DNA from: Promethearchaeota archaeon | Lineage (GTDB): Archaea > Asgardarchaeota > Lokiarchaeia > Sigyniarchaeales > SOKP01 | NCBI GenBank assembly: GCA_019058295.1 | Contig: JAHPZI010000016.1 | Span: 58,021-99,899, forward strand | Direction: 5' to 3' | DNA length: 41,879 nt | Shown here: positions 17,027-26,111 of the stretch, piece by piece | How positions within the stretch are numbered: position 1 is the first letter of the stretch | Layout of the letters: each line of letters starts with the position of its first letter | The notes under the pieces: model-generated | Databases searched by the model: none | Told to the model about the DNA's origin: nothing | The model's input: the letters and a program-made list of their open reading frames with translations, nothing else | Program-made: the position numbers and the translations under genes

Positions 17027-18241
17027 ATGGATCAGAATATTCAGAAATTTGATTTAATCATAATTGGAGCAAGTATCTCCGGAAATTATCTCACATACTT
17101 ATTATCAAAAACTAACTTAAAAATTGCGATTATTGAGGAGCATAAAGAGATTGGGATTCCATTTCAATGTGCGGGAATTGTCTCTCAGAAATTAAGTAAA
17201 TTAATCAATTTACCCAAAAATATTATATTAAATCGTGTTAAAATTGCGAAGATTGTAGCGCCCTCTGGGAAATATATAAAGTTATCTGGAAATGAACAAC
17301 CTTTTATTATTGATAGAGTTGCTTTAGACCGATTTTTTTACGATAAAGTTAAGGATAAAGATAACATCAGTTACTTTCTTGGAGAAAAATATGAATCATT
17401 CAAATATATTAAAGATGGTCAACAAAAGTCTGTTTTAATAGAAACTTCAAAAAGAAAATTGAAGGCTAAAATATTGATTGGATGTGATGGCCCTCTTTCT
17501 GTTGTAGCAAGATCTTTTAGAATTAAAAATAAACTATTATATGGAACTCAAATCAGAATAAAGGGCAGCTTTAATCAAAATGAAGCTGTTATGTTTTTCG
17601 ATCCTCACTGGAAAGAATTATTTGGTTGGATAGTACCAGAAGGAAGCAACGATATTTATAGAATTGGGCTGGCATCCTCTAAAAATGTTAGTATAAATTT
17701 CAAAAATTTCTTAAATAAGCTCGATATAAATAGTGCCAAGAAAATCGATCAACAAGGAGGATTAATCCCTTATGGAGTTATGAATAAATTGGCATTTGAT
17801 AATGTTTTGCTGTTAGGGGATGCCGCAGGACAAGTCAAAGCCACTACAGGAGGTGGGATTATTATGTTATTAATTGCCGCAAAATATGCATCCTATTGCG
17901 TTCAAAAATGTTTTGATTTGGGCGATTATTCAAAGAAATCTATTAAAAAATATTATGAAAAACCATGCCTTAACTCTATTGGAAAACAAATAAGATTACA
18001 TTATTTAATAAGATTAATTTTTGAAAAATTCTCTAATTATGATTTTGAAACCTTTTTCCAGATTGTAAAAAGCAGTAAAATAGAGGAAATCATATCTCTA
18101 TATGGGGATATGGATTTTCCACGGAGCATAATGATTAAATTATTGAAAAATTCAATAGTGATAAAATTCTTAATCCGATTTTTTTCCAAAAATCCTTTAC
18201 TTATTCTTAAAATCTTAACAGTTCTTAAAAAGAGATATTGA
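17027..18241 (+). CDS. Geranylgeranyl-reductase-family FAD-dependent oxidoreductase (404 aa)
   Basis: The N-terminal Rossmann motif GASISG lies at residues 14-19, with the acidic end of strand 2 (IEEH) near 36-39. The FQCAGIVS motif that follows is the position-specific Cys motif of geranylgeranyl reductases. The second FAD motif, LLLGDAAGQV followed by TTGGGI, lies near residues 261-280. Archaeal members saturate the isoprenoid chains of membrane lipids or quinones using reduced flavin. The last 100 residues are basic and helical, with a hydrophobic end that could touch the membrane. The gene ends one base before the convergent membrane gene. Exact substrate is unknown; digeranylgeranylglycerophospholipid reductase is the leading possibility. 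Confidence 0.88.
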   Translation: MDQNIQKFDLIIIGASISGNYLTYLLSKTNLKIAIIEEHKEIGIPFQCAGIVSQKLSKLINLPKNIILNRVKIAKIVAPSGKYIKLSGNEQPFIIDRVALDRFFYDKVKDKDNISYFLGEKYESFKYIKDGQQKSVLIETSKRKLKAKILIGCDGPLSVVARSFRIKNKLLYGTQIRIKGSFNQNEAVMFFDPHWKELFGWIVPEGSNDIYRIGLASSKNVSINFKNFLNKLDINSAKKIDQQGGLIPYGVMNKLAFDNVLLLGDAAGQVKATTGGGIIMLLIAAKYASYCVQKCFDLGDYSKKSIKKYYEKPCLNSIGKQIRLHYLIRLIFEKFSNYDFETFFQIVKSSKIEEIISLYGDMDFPRSIMIKLLKNSIVIKFLIRFFSKNPLLILKILTVLKKRY

Positions 18242-18242
18242 T

Positions 18243-18617
18243 CTATTTATATGGAGATTTCCAAGAAAAAATAGCAATCTCATTAAATAAGAGATACCAA
18301 ATTATAAATAAAGATATAATAAAAGCGTCAACTGCTAGACCGAATCCTTTGACGCCTTTTGGAATACCTAATCCTTCTTCATTTTTACACTGTACTATGG
18401 CTCGAAAACCAGCAACTAAATAGATTAAAGCTACTAATAATGATACAATATAAAAAAAGACTGCAATTAACGCAAAAGTGTAGAGAGGTCTTCCTTCTAT
18501 ATCAACCATTTTATTTAGCGCTATCCAATATTCGAATATCAAATAGGTTGGAATTAAGAAGCAAATAACTGCTGTCAAAAAGAAAACCATGCTCCAAAGA
18601 ATACCTTTCATCGCCAT
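18243..18617 (-). CDS. Small multi-span membrane protein (124 aa)
   Basis: Predicted membrane helices lie at about residues 7-28, 46-70 and 92-113, with a short loop containing VQCKNEEGLGIPKG between the second and third. No motif ties it to a known family. It is convergent with the flavoprotein gene, with a single base between the two stop codons, so transcripts from the two sides are likely to overlap. Function unknown. Confidence 0.75.
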   Translation of the reverse strand: MAMKGILWSMVFFLTAVICFLIPTYLIFEYWIALNKMVDIEGRPLYTFALIAVFFYIVSLLVALIYLVAGFRAIVQCKNEEGLGIPKGVKGFGLAVDAFIISLFIIWYLLFNEIAIFSWKSPYK

Positions 18618-18691
18618 ATTTATCTTTTTCTTTCGTATTGGTTTTATTTAGTATATATGTGGTTAATTAAAAAATTTGTTGGAGTTAAGAT

Positions 18692-19201
18692 CTAAGGTTT
18701 GAAACCATTTTTTAAGATTATTTGTGTTGCGTATTTCGCAATAGTTCCTACTAGGTTTGGGCAATGATCTAACAAACCACCCGGTTTCATAGCTTTTTGT
18801 AATTCTTTTAAATCCCAAAGATTCCATGTTCTTCCCGTTAATGATTTTTGAACATCGTGACATCGGCAAGATCCATATTCTTTCAAATATTGAGAATGTA
18901 ATTTTTTTACAAGCTTATAGGATTTAATAGGTTTAGAGATATCTTTAAAATCTTTCCTTTCTCTTCCAAAAAGATAACTGATAACCATTGATCCCCCAAT
19001 TAAAGCGCCGCACGACCCATCACCGGTCAATCCTAAGCCATCAGCAAGACCGCTCGCTGCTTTGAAAACATTTTCATCCCAAATGCCTAATGCATCAAAG
19101 ATCGCTGCTATTGTGCTCTGAGCGCATCCCGTATAATTAGATTCATATTTCTTTCCAAGTTCGAAGGCTTTATTTAAAATTGAGTCTTTAGATTCCTCCA
19201 T
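18692..19201 (-). CDS. C_GCAxxG_C_C family redox-type protein (169 aa)
   Basis: The sequence matches the C_GCAxxG_C_C family. It has GCAQST near residue 21, then the GDGSCGALIGG segment near 80-90. A C-terminal cluster reads GSCRCHDVQKSLTGRTWNL, with further Cys in HCPNLVG. The family is widespread in anaerobes, and its conserved cysteines suggest metal binding or electron transfer; the biochemical role is not firmly established. It is divergent from the acyl-CoA dehydrogenase gene with an 84-bp shared promoter region, so a redox link to that pathway is possible but inferred. Confidence 0.88.
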   Translation of the reverse strand: MEESKDSILNKAFELGKKYESNYTGCAQSTIAAIFDALGIWDENVFKAASGLADGLGLTGDGSCGALIGGSMVISYLFGRERKDFKDISKPIKSYKLVKKLHSQYLKEYGSCRCHDVQKSLTGRTWNLWDLKELQKAMKPGGLLDHCPNLVGTIAKYATQIILKNGFKP

Positions 19202-19285
19202 ATTTCTTCATCTTAAAAAATATATATATATAATCTAAATTAAATTTATTAATTTATTAAATCAAAATATATAAAGGTTTTTAAA

Positions 19286-20434
19286 TTGAATTTTGAACTT
19301 ACAGAACAACAAAAATTGGTTCGTCGCAGTGTGCGAAAATTCGCTGAGGAAGTTTTAGCACCAGTAGCCCCAACTTTTGATAGAGAAGCGAAATATAATG
19401 GGTATATTGTAAAAGAATTATCAAAAGTAAATTTATTTGGGATTCAACTTCCAGAAAAGTACGGAGGTGCTGATTTAGATTCTATAAGCTATGCAATTAC
19501 CATAGAAGAGATTTCTCGGATATGTGCATCTACAGGACTAATGTTATCTGTCCATAATTCTGTAGGAGCGTATCCTATTTATAATTGGGGTACAGAAGAG
19601 CAGAAGGAGCGGTATTTGCCTGATATTGCTACAGGAAAAAAAATCTCTGGTTTTTCTTGGACGGAGCCTAATGCGGGATCAGATGCCCAAGGGATAGAGT
19701 GTATTATGGTTCAGAAGGGAAATGATTTTGTTTTAAACGGTTCAAAAATATTTGTAACTAATGGTGCTATAGGATCTGTTATATTAATTGGGACGAGATA
19801 TAAAACCAATGATGGGCAAAATGGAATAGCAACCATAATACTTGAGAAAGATATGGAAGGATATGAAATTGGACAGCCAGAAGATAAAATGGGAGTAAGA
19901 GGTAATATTACAACTAGTTTATATTTTAATAATATTCGTGTCCCCAAAGAAAATATATTAGGTTCGCTTAATGATGGTTTTAGAATTGCAATGCAAACTT
20001 TAGATGTAGGAAGGATTGGTATAGCTGCCCAAGCGTTAGGAATCGCTCAAGCCGCTTATGAACATTCAGTCGAATATTCTAAAGGAAGAATTCAATTTAA
20101 AAGACCTATTTCGCAATTTCAGGGAATTTCATTTAAGCTTGCTGAAATGTCAACAAAAATAGATGCGGCAAGGTTGTTAATATATAGAGCAGCGTTTATG
20201 AAGGATACCAAAAAGAGATTCTCAAAAGAATCCGCTATGTGTAAATACTATGCAAGTAAAATTGCACGCCAAGTGACTCAGGAAGCGATTCAAATTCATG
20301 GAGGTTATGGTTATATGAAAGACTTACCTCTCGAAAGATACTATAGAGATGCGAAAGTAACTGAAATTTATGAAGGAACTAGTGAAATTATGAAACTTAT
20401 AATTGCCCAACAGATTTTAAGAGGTAATTTATAA
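19286..20434 (+). CDS. Acyl-CoA dehydrogenase
   Basis: Full-length 382-residue enzyme starting at TTG, with AAAGG about 7 nt upstream. The N-terminus NFELTEQQKLVRR is typical. Family signatures include FSWTEPNAGSDAQG (substrate and FAD contacts, near 123-136), the stretch around GRIQFKRPISQFQ and the C-terminal IHGGYGYMKDLPLERYYRD. The catalytic glutamate is expected in EIYEGTSEI near residue 364. The enzyme moves electrons between acyl-CoA/enoyl-CoA and electron-transferring flavoprotein. It forms an operon with etfB (stop and start overlap as TAATG) and etfA. In an anaerobic archaeon it may run in either direction, for fatty-acid or amino-acid-derived acyl-CoA oxidation or for enoyl-CoA reduction. 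Confidence 0.95.
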   Translation: MNFELTEQQKLVRRSVRKFAEEVLAPVAPTFDREAKYNGYIVKELSKVNLFGIQLPEKYGGADLDSISYAITIEEISRICASTGLMLSVHNSVGAYPIYNWGTEEQKERYLPDIATGKKISGFSWTEPNAGSDAQGIECIMVQKGNDFVLNGSKIFVTNGAIGSVILIGTRYKTNDGQNGIATIILEKDMEGYEIGQPEDKMGVRGNITTSLYFNNIRVPKENILGSLNDGFRIAMQTLDVGRIGIAAQALGIAQAAYEHSVEYSKGRIQFKRPISQFQGISFKLAEMSTKIDAARLLIYRAAFMKDTKKRFSKESAMCKYYASKIARQVTQEAIQIHGGYGYMKDLPLERYYRDAKVTEIYEGTSEIMKLIIAQQILRGNL

Positions 20435-21243
20435 TGTTGAAAATATTTGTTTTAATAAAACAAGTCCCAAGCCTTCATAATCTTCAAATTGATAAACAAA
20501 CGGGAACGTTAATTCGAGAAGGTGTTGAAAATATTATAAATCCCGACGATTTATATGGTTTAGAATTAGGACTTAGTTTAAAAGAACAATATGGTGGAGA
20601 AATCACTGCTATAACAATGGGCCCTCCACAAGCGGAATTTGCATTAAGAGAATGTTTGTCAATGGGCGTCGATAAAAGCCTATTAATAACTGATGAACAA
20701 TTTGCTTACTCAGACACGCTCCAAACAACCTTAGTCTTGAAAGAGACTTTTCATAAAATAAAAGATTATGATATTATCATTACTGGGAGCCAAACATCAG
20801 ACTCAAGCACGGGACAAATACCTTTTCAGTTATCTGAAGCATTAGATATCCCATTAATTACAGACATTTTTACTATGGAAATTGAAAATAATATCTTTAA
20901 ATGTCATAGAAATTTTGGTCACGAGTCTCAAAATATTAGTGTGGAACTTCCAATCCTTATCCGTGTCAGAAGACATTTTAATGAGCCAAGACATATCTCG
21001 TTATCTGGAATAAAAAGAGCATTTGAAAAGGAAATTGAATTTAATGATTTTAATACATTTAACTGCCCTGAATATCTCGATGGGTGCAATAAATCTCCTA
21101 CAAATGTTGTTAAAACGGAGAAAATTGTTATTAAAAGAAAAAATGAGATTATTGAAGGAAATTTTAATGAAAAAGTACAAAAGCTATTAAAAATCATGCA
21201 GGAGCATGGAATAGAGAGAATTTGGACCGGGGATATGATTTAG
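20434..21243 (+). CDS. etfB: Electron transfer flavoprotein beta subunit
   Basis: The 269-residue protein begins with the strand KIFVLIKQVP and has NPDDLYGLELGLSL and the nucleotide-binding segment GSQTSDSSTGQIPFQL (about 119-134), as in EtfB. The C-terminal region FNCPEYLDG contains no extra domain. EtfB holds AMP or a second FAD. The sequence alone does not let me say whether this Etf bifurcates electrons. The start overlaps the acyl-CoA dehydrogenase stop by one base and etfA follows 17 bp later, so the three are one transcription unit. Confidence 0.94.
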   Translation: MLKIFVLIKQVPSLHNLQIDKQTGTLIREGVENIINPDDLYGLELGLSLKEQYGGEITAITMGPPQAEFALRECLSMGVDKSLLITDEQFAYSDTLQTTLVLKETFHKIKDYDIIITGSQTSDSSTGQIPFQLSEALDIPLITDIFTMEIENNIFKCHRNFGHESQNISVELPILIRVRRHFNEPRHISLSGIKRAFEKEIEFNDFNTFNCPEYLDGCNKSPTNVVKTEKIVIKRKNEIIEGNFNEKVQKLLKIMQEHGIERIWTGDMI

Positions 21244-21260
21244 TAAGAAGGTGGAAAAAA

Positions 21261-22268
21261 TTGAGTAATATCAATGAGTATAGGGATGTATGGGTTTTTA
21301 CAGAAATAAAAGATCATGTAGAAGTTCATGAATGTGCATTACAAATTTTAGGGAAAGCAAGGGAAATTGCAGATAAATTAGGTCAAGAACTTATCTCAGT
21401 TGTATTAGCTCTAGATGCCGAACAATATCTACCGGTTATTGAAGAACACGGTGTTGATAAAATAATTTATTTAAACCACCAAGATTTAAAACATTATCAC
21501 GAACGGATTTTCACTGATCTAGTCTATGATCTCATCGAAAAATATAAACCATCTATTTTCTTATTTCCTTCTACAGAAGCTGGGAATGCATTAGCTGCTC
21601 GATTGGCTTATCGCTGCCGCACTGGATTAGTTAGTGATGTTTTAGATTTAGAACTAAGTGATGAATTTGGAAATAATTTATTAATTGGCGATAAACCAGC
21701 ATATTTAGGAAATATTGTAGCACAGATAATTTGCCCTAACACAAGACCACAAATGTGCACAGTTACTATGGGGACTTTCCAAAAAACTAAGATGAGAAAA
21801 GAAAATGTTGAAATTATGAAAATAGATTATAAATTCGACAAAAGCAAGATCAAAATAAAAATTTTAGAGGCCCCTACTCGTAAAGACAAACCATCATCTA
21901 CCCTTTCAGATGCGAAGTTTGTAATCGGGGGTGGCCATGGTTTAGTTTCTAAAGAAAATTTTGATAAATTATTTGATTTGGCAAAATTAACAAACGGTCA
22001 AGTTGGGGGAACAAGACGTCCGATTCTTAATGGCTGGATGCCTGAACATCTCCAGATAGGAATAAGCGGAGAAAGTATTTTTTCAGATTTATATTTGGCT
22101 TTTGGTATCTCTGGTGCGATCCAACATCTTGTGGGGATCACTGCTTCAAAAATAATAATAGCAATTAATAAAGATCCAAACGCAGGTATTTTTAAAGTTG
22201 CCGACTATTGCGTAATTGGAGATGCTAACGAGATCTTAGAGGGTTTACTAAATTATTTTAGAGTTTAA
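21261..22268 (+). CDS. etfA: Electron transfer flavoprotein alpha subunit
   Basis: The start is placed at TTG 21261, six bases after a strong AAGGTGG (21248-21254). An in-frame TTG at 21222 inside etfB would add 13 residues but lacks this support. The protein begins MSNINEYRDVWVFTE. It carries the EtfA FAD-binding domain: VIGGGHGLVSKENF, GGTRRPILNGWMP, GISGAIQHLVGI and INKDPNAGIFKVADYCVIGD. It pairs with EtfB to accept or deliver electrons for the acyl-CoA dehydrogenase. Its 3' end overlaps the convergent hydrolase gene by four bases. Confidence 0.95.
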   Translation: MSNINEYRDVWVFTEIKDHVEVHECALQILGKAREIADKLGQELISVVLALDAEQYLPVIEEHGVDKIIYLNHQDLKHYHERIFTDLVYDLIEKYKPSIFLFPSTEAGNALAARLAYRCRTGLVSDVLDLELSDEFGNNLLIGDKPAYLGNIVAQIICPNTRPQMCTVTMGTFQKTKMRKENVEIMKIDYKFDKSKIKIKILEAPTRKDKPSSTLSDAKFVIGGGHGLVSKENFDKLFDLAKLTNGQVGGTRRPILNGWMPEHLQIGISGESIFSDLYLAFGISGAIQHLVGITASKIIIAINKDPNAGIFKVADYCVIGDANEILEGLLNYFRV

Positions 22269-23980
22269 AAACCAGGAATACCTAATCCGAATGAGAGAGG
22301 ACTTAGTGTACATATAATTAATAAAATAAACACAGTATTCACAAGTGCTCCAGCCAATATTTTTCCGGTGTGTTGATATAAAAGCGCAGAAAGAAAAACA
22401 GCTAACAAAAACATTGGAATAGCAAAGTAGAAGAACATGTCATAAAACATAGTCCCTAATAAAACGCAGAAAATCAAAATAAAAGTAATAAAATACACCA
22501 TTAAAACGCTATACTGTAGCAATGCAGCCTTAAAGAAATTTTTAATCCCTTTTTCAAATTTTTCTTGGATGACCACTTGAAAGAATATACTAAATATTAA
22601 GAGCATAAAGAAGCCAAGAGCCAAGTATATTAGAACCCATGGAATTTTGTTTAACGAGGGAATAATCCCTAAATAATTTAACCCAATTGAGAGATATAGA
22701 ATTGTATATAAAATTGATGCTAGTATCGCTCCTAATGCAATTTCTCTAAGTAAATCCTCTCGCTTACCTCTAAATGGTTTTATTAAAATTTGTTTAATTG
22801 AACGATCGTTCTTTTTTCCAATTCTCCATAATAATATCAATATGCCAAATGCCTGCCCAAATAAAACTGCTGTCGATAATCCAGCAGTAGTTAATGGTAA
22901 AAACCAAAAAACCGTAAAAAATATAATAGCCATTCCTGGAATTGCCAAAACAAATGAATAAATGAGCGCTTTTAGTGATAAAGTTGTTATAGTCTCATCC
23001 TCTGTTTTTATTTCAAAAACCTCTTCCTCTTCTTCTTCTTTCGGCTTTATAATGAATTTTGCGAGAGGTTTAATTATTAAGAAAAAGAATCCTATTCCCC
23101 CTATTAATTGCATTATTAAAATTAAAAACCTAAAATTCACATAAAAATTTTCATCTATAGGCTCAACCTTAGGAAAAGTATTTATTGCCCAATCCCTTGC
23201 TTCTCGTATAAAATCTTGATCATATGCAGTTATAAAATGGTCTGAATTATCGTCGTAAAATAACATTGTAGCATTATCGTCTTCGAAACTTCCATATAAT
23301 TTGTTTACATGGACATCATCATCATCTATATTTAATCTATCTGCAATTTCTTCTTTACTTTGTTCAAGCTCACGACCTTGATCATATTTCGCAAGAATCA
23401 TGAGAATATTTAAATCTCTATTTTTACAATCTTCATAATCTAAGGCTAAACCTGTTCCAACTCCAATAAATAATTTAAAATCATTATCATCCTTAACAAC
23501 ATCATTTCCAGCAAACCCCCCCATAGAATAACCAATATAACCAAAACTATTTGTGTCAATATTTCCTTTATCTATTAAATACTGCTTTACTGCTTTTACA
23601 TCATTTTTTAATTTATTTCTTTCAACTTCACCACTACTTAATCCATGCCCTCTAAAATCAAGTGTTGCCACAAAAAATCCCGAAGTAGCCAATTCTATTG
23701 CATAATCTTTTAACATTTCCTTGTTCACCATTACTCCATGGCCAATTATTATGGCCGTCATCTTATCATTATGCCTGTCAATTGGTTCATATGTGTTGAA
23801 TGAAATTTGTTCGCCATCTTTTGTCTCTACCGTTAGATTATATTTAATTTCGATATTTGAAGGTGTAGTACAAATAAGAACTGTTCCAAAAATGAAAATC
23901 AATAGAAAAATAGATGATAAAATTATTCTCTTTTTATCTAAATCTCTTTTTTTTTCGGAATCTCTCTCAACAGGAGTCAT
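22265..23980 (-). CDS. Alpha/beta hydrolase fused to a multi-span membrane domain (571 aa)
   Basis: A signal-anchor helix lies at about residues 18-38. An alpha/beta hydrolase domain (about 45-275) follows, with the oxyanion segment IIGHG, the DFRGHGLSSG loop and the nucleophile elbow GYSMGG (Ser152). A likely catalytic Asp lies in AKYDQGRE and His in NSDHFITA. About eight membrane helices follow (285-571), broken by a Glu-rich loop, KPKEEEEEEVFE. The catalytic domain is expected outside the membrane. Such enzymes hydrolyse esters or peptides; the fused membrane part is unusual and could present or move a lipid-like substrate. A TATA-like TATATTTTTT at 24010-24020 lies at a suitable distance. 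Confidence 0.85.
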   Translation of the reverse strand: MTPVERDSEKKRDLDKKRIILSSIFLLIFIFGTVLICTTPSNIEIKYNLTVETKDGEQISFNTYEPIDRHNDKMTAIIIGHGVMVNKEMLKDYAIELATSGFFVATLDFRGHGLSSGEVERNKLKNDVKAVKQYLIDKGNIDTNSFGYIGYSMGGFAGNDVVKDDNDFKLFIGVGTGLALDYEDCKNRDLNILMILAKYDQGRELEQSKEEIADRLNIDDDDVHVNKLYGSFEDDNATMLFYDDNSDHFITAYDQDFIREARDWAINTFPKVEPIDENFYVNFRFLILIMQLIGGIGFFFLIIKPLAKFIIKPKEEEEEEVFEIKTEDETITTLSLKALIYSFVLAIPGMAIIFFTVFWFLPLTTAGLSTAVLFGQAFGILILLWRIGKKNDRSIKQILIKPFRGKREDLLREIALGAILASILYTILYLSIGLNYLGIIPSLNKIPWVLIYLALGFFMLLIFSIFFQVVIQEKFEKGIKNFFKAALLQYSVLMVYFITFILIFCVLLGTMFYDMFFYFAIPMFLLAVFLSALLYQHTGKILAGALVNTVFILLIICTLSPLSFGLGIPGF

Positions 23981-24077
23981 AAATTATCTCAAAAAACAAA
24001 TTAAAGATAATATATTTTTTATGTTAAGATTATTAAATCTTTTGTAATAAGAAGTTTTTTTAAAAAAGGATAATATA

Positions 24078-25895
24078 TTATCGTTTTCTTTTTAATTCAG
24101 CTAAAAGTTTCTCAGCATACTTCACAGTCTCTGCATGTTTAGTTTTCCATTTTCTTACTTCTTCTTCTAAATCTGATATATTATTTTTTAATCTTAATAG
24201 ATCCTCATCACTCGTAGCACTAGATTGCGGCATTTCTATTTCTTCCTTTTCCTTTAGTTTAAGATAGTTATATTTCTCTTTCCATACTTGAATTTCTGTT
24301 TTTAATTCTTTTATTGCCTCACTTTCATCCCCACTAAGAGTTGTAATACCCTTTTCCCCGCCTAAAGAAGCCGTTTGTAATCTCAATGATTCTACCTCCT
24401 TCTCAAGTTCTTTGATTCTTATCTTAAGTTTTGCGATTTCATCCATATAATCAGTAGCAGTCTTTGGTTTTTTCATTTCTTCGAACATTGATTTACCAGA
24501 TTCCAATTCTTCTTCCGTTTTCTTTCCTAGGATTTTATCTCTTCTTTTTTGCAACTCTTCTACTGTTTGTTCAGACAAGAAATCGAGCGGATTGAATCCT
24601 ACACCACCGTGCTTGGTTAATCTACGCCTCACCTTGACGAAAAGTGGTATACCCACTACAGCCTCCCCGCAAATTATACCTTCACCTTTATCTAGTCCAG
24701 AGATATCACCTTCATTTTCTTTACTCAAATCTTCAGCTGACTGTATTGTTATTCCGATATCTCTTACATCAGAGAGATTATGTACCACCCAAGTACCACT
24801 CTGAGCTCGAATTGTAACGTCTAAAAGTTGAGGACGCTGCGTACCAATTACTAAATTGGCGCCGAACTTTCTACCTTCCTGCGCAAACAATTTTACTACT
24901 TCAGATGTTTCAGTTTTCTTTTTTCCAGCAAATAAATGAGCTTCATCTAGAAATAAATAAAACGGAGGGATCTCTCGGCCAGTACTCGCTTTATATAACT
25001 TATTAAGAAGTTTCCCGGCTATAACCTCTTGAACTTCTAAATCGAGCCCTCTCATATTAATAATGGAACACAATCGTGGAGCAACTATATCTGTCGCCTC
25101 TAATGAGAAGAGATATTCAATGTCTACATCTCCACTAGGATTAATCTTTAGATCCGTAAATTCAACAATGTTATCAGCAAATTCACTTGCTCTTTCATCT
25201 TGAATCTTAGGAGCTTCTTCTGTAATATCTGTTTCTAGACTCTTGCCACAATGCTGACAAGTATTAGCATCTTCACTTACTTCTTCACCACACCAAGGGC
25301 ACACTCCTGATTTAACCGCAAAGGAAGCTGGTTTTTCTGCATCAATCTCTTCACTTGCGACTTTCAGGGATCCATATTCACCATGCCTATCAAGGATAAC
25401 CACAGGAATCCCTTTTTTCATGAATTCTTCGCAAAGCACACCCATAGTATAAGACTTACCGCTTCCAGATTTTCCAGTAATAAAAATACGACCAAAATTT
25501 TTTACTAAAAGATTAACTTCAAACCCATAACCAAGCAATTTACCTAAAGAAATTGATCTCTCTGGAGGGTTGAATATACCGAGTACTTTACTAATTTGTT
25601 CCATAGTAGCTAAATATACTTCACTTCCCGGTTCGAAAGGCTTTTTTGGACGTTCACCTAAGGCCATTAAATCGGCTTGCATGCCTTTCTTGTCAGTCCA
25701 CATCTCCAGAATACTCAATATATAATAATCCCTTGTCCCGTCTTTTTTTTCTTCTCCATAAATCGTAAAATAATTATTTCGTGAAACATTAGGATTTGTT
25801 ATAATCATACTTACTTGAGAAATTGTAGTTTTCCCAGTTAATCGCCCAACAGGTTCTCCAGCCCCTTCAATCAAATCTTCTCCTTCATCCGACAT
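24078..25895 (-). CDS. HerA-like hexameric ATPase with inserted zinc ribbon and C-terminal coiled coil (605 aa)
   Basis: Residues about 25-115 form a HAS-barrel-like domain. Walker A is GKSGSGKS (141-148) followed by DRHGEYGSL. A zinc ribbon with CPWC and CQHC knuckles (Cys199, 202, 213, 216) sits between Walker A and the rest of the ATPase core. Walker B is LFLDEAH near 313, then GTQRPQLLD. About 150 C-terminal residues form a charged coiled coil. HerA pumps or unwinds DNA ends, usually with the NurA nuclease and Mre11-Rad50; neither is nearby. The zinc ribbon and coiled coil suggest a distinct HerA-family member with its own partner. A role in DNA-end processing or translocation is inferred from the family. 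Confidence 0.9.
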   Translation of the reverse strand: MSDEGEDLIEGAGEPVGRLTGKTTISQVSMIITNPNVSRNNYFTIYGEEKKDGTRDYYILSILEMWTDKKGMQADLMALGERPKKPFEPGSEVYLATMEQISKVLGIFNPPERSISLGKLLGYGFEVNLLVKNFGRIFITGKSGSGKSYTMGVLCEEFMKKGIPVVILDRHGEYGSLKVASEEIDAEKPASFAVKSGVCPWCGEEVSEDANTCQHCGKSLETDITEEAPKIQDERASEFADNIVEFTDLKINPSGDVDIEYLFSLEATDIVAPRLCSIINMRGLDLEVQEVIAGKLLNKLYKASTGREIPPFYLFLDEAHLFAGKKKTETSEVVKLFAQEGRKFGANLVIGTQRPQLLDVTIRAQSGTWVVHNLSDVRDIGITIQSAEDLSKENEGDISGLDKGEGIICGEAVVGIPLFVKVRRRLTKHGGVGFNPLDFLSEQTVEELQKRRDKILGKKTEEELESGKSMFEEMKKPKTATDYMDEIAKLKIRIKELEKEVESLRLQTASLGGEKGITTLSGDESEAIKELKTEIQVWKEKYNYLKLKEKEEIEMPQSSATSDEDLLRLKNNISDLEEEVRKWKTKHAETVKYAEKLLAELKRKR

Positions 25896-26036
25896 GAAAA
25901 AATCACTTTTATTATAATTTTTAATTTTTTTATTTTAATACCATTAGATATTAACTATCATTGACAACTTAAAAAGAGTATTTAAATGTTTAATAGTCTA
26001 AATTTTAATTTTTAATTTTCAAATTAATTTTACATT

Positions 26037-26100
26037 AATTTACTTATCGTCTTAACCAAAAAAGAAAAAAATAAAAAAAATAATATTTTGTAAGTAAATT
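26037..26100 (-). terminator. Inverted repeat enclosing T-rich tracts downstream of the GAPDH gene
   Basis: Ten-base arms AATTTACTTA (26037-26046) and TAAGTAAATT (26091-26100) are perfect inverted repeats around 44 bases. On the minus strand those bases contain runs of 6-8 T. The structure begins 11 bp after the GAPDH stop. It is probably a transcription end region, though arms this AT-rich may pair by chance. Confidence 0.4.
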
Positions 26101-26111
26101 TAATTTAGATA

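Noticed and set aside
18663..18869. Minus-strand 68-codon frame overlapping the C_GCAxxG_C_C gene
   Set aside because: It runs in another frame inside a gene with clear family motifs, and its own sequence has no recognisable features.
24592..24804. Plus-strand frame within the HerA-like gene
   Set aside because: It is antisense to the conserved ATPase core and lacks any motif or start signal.
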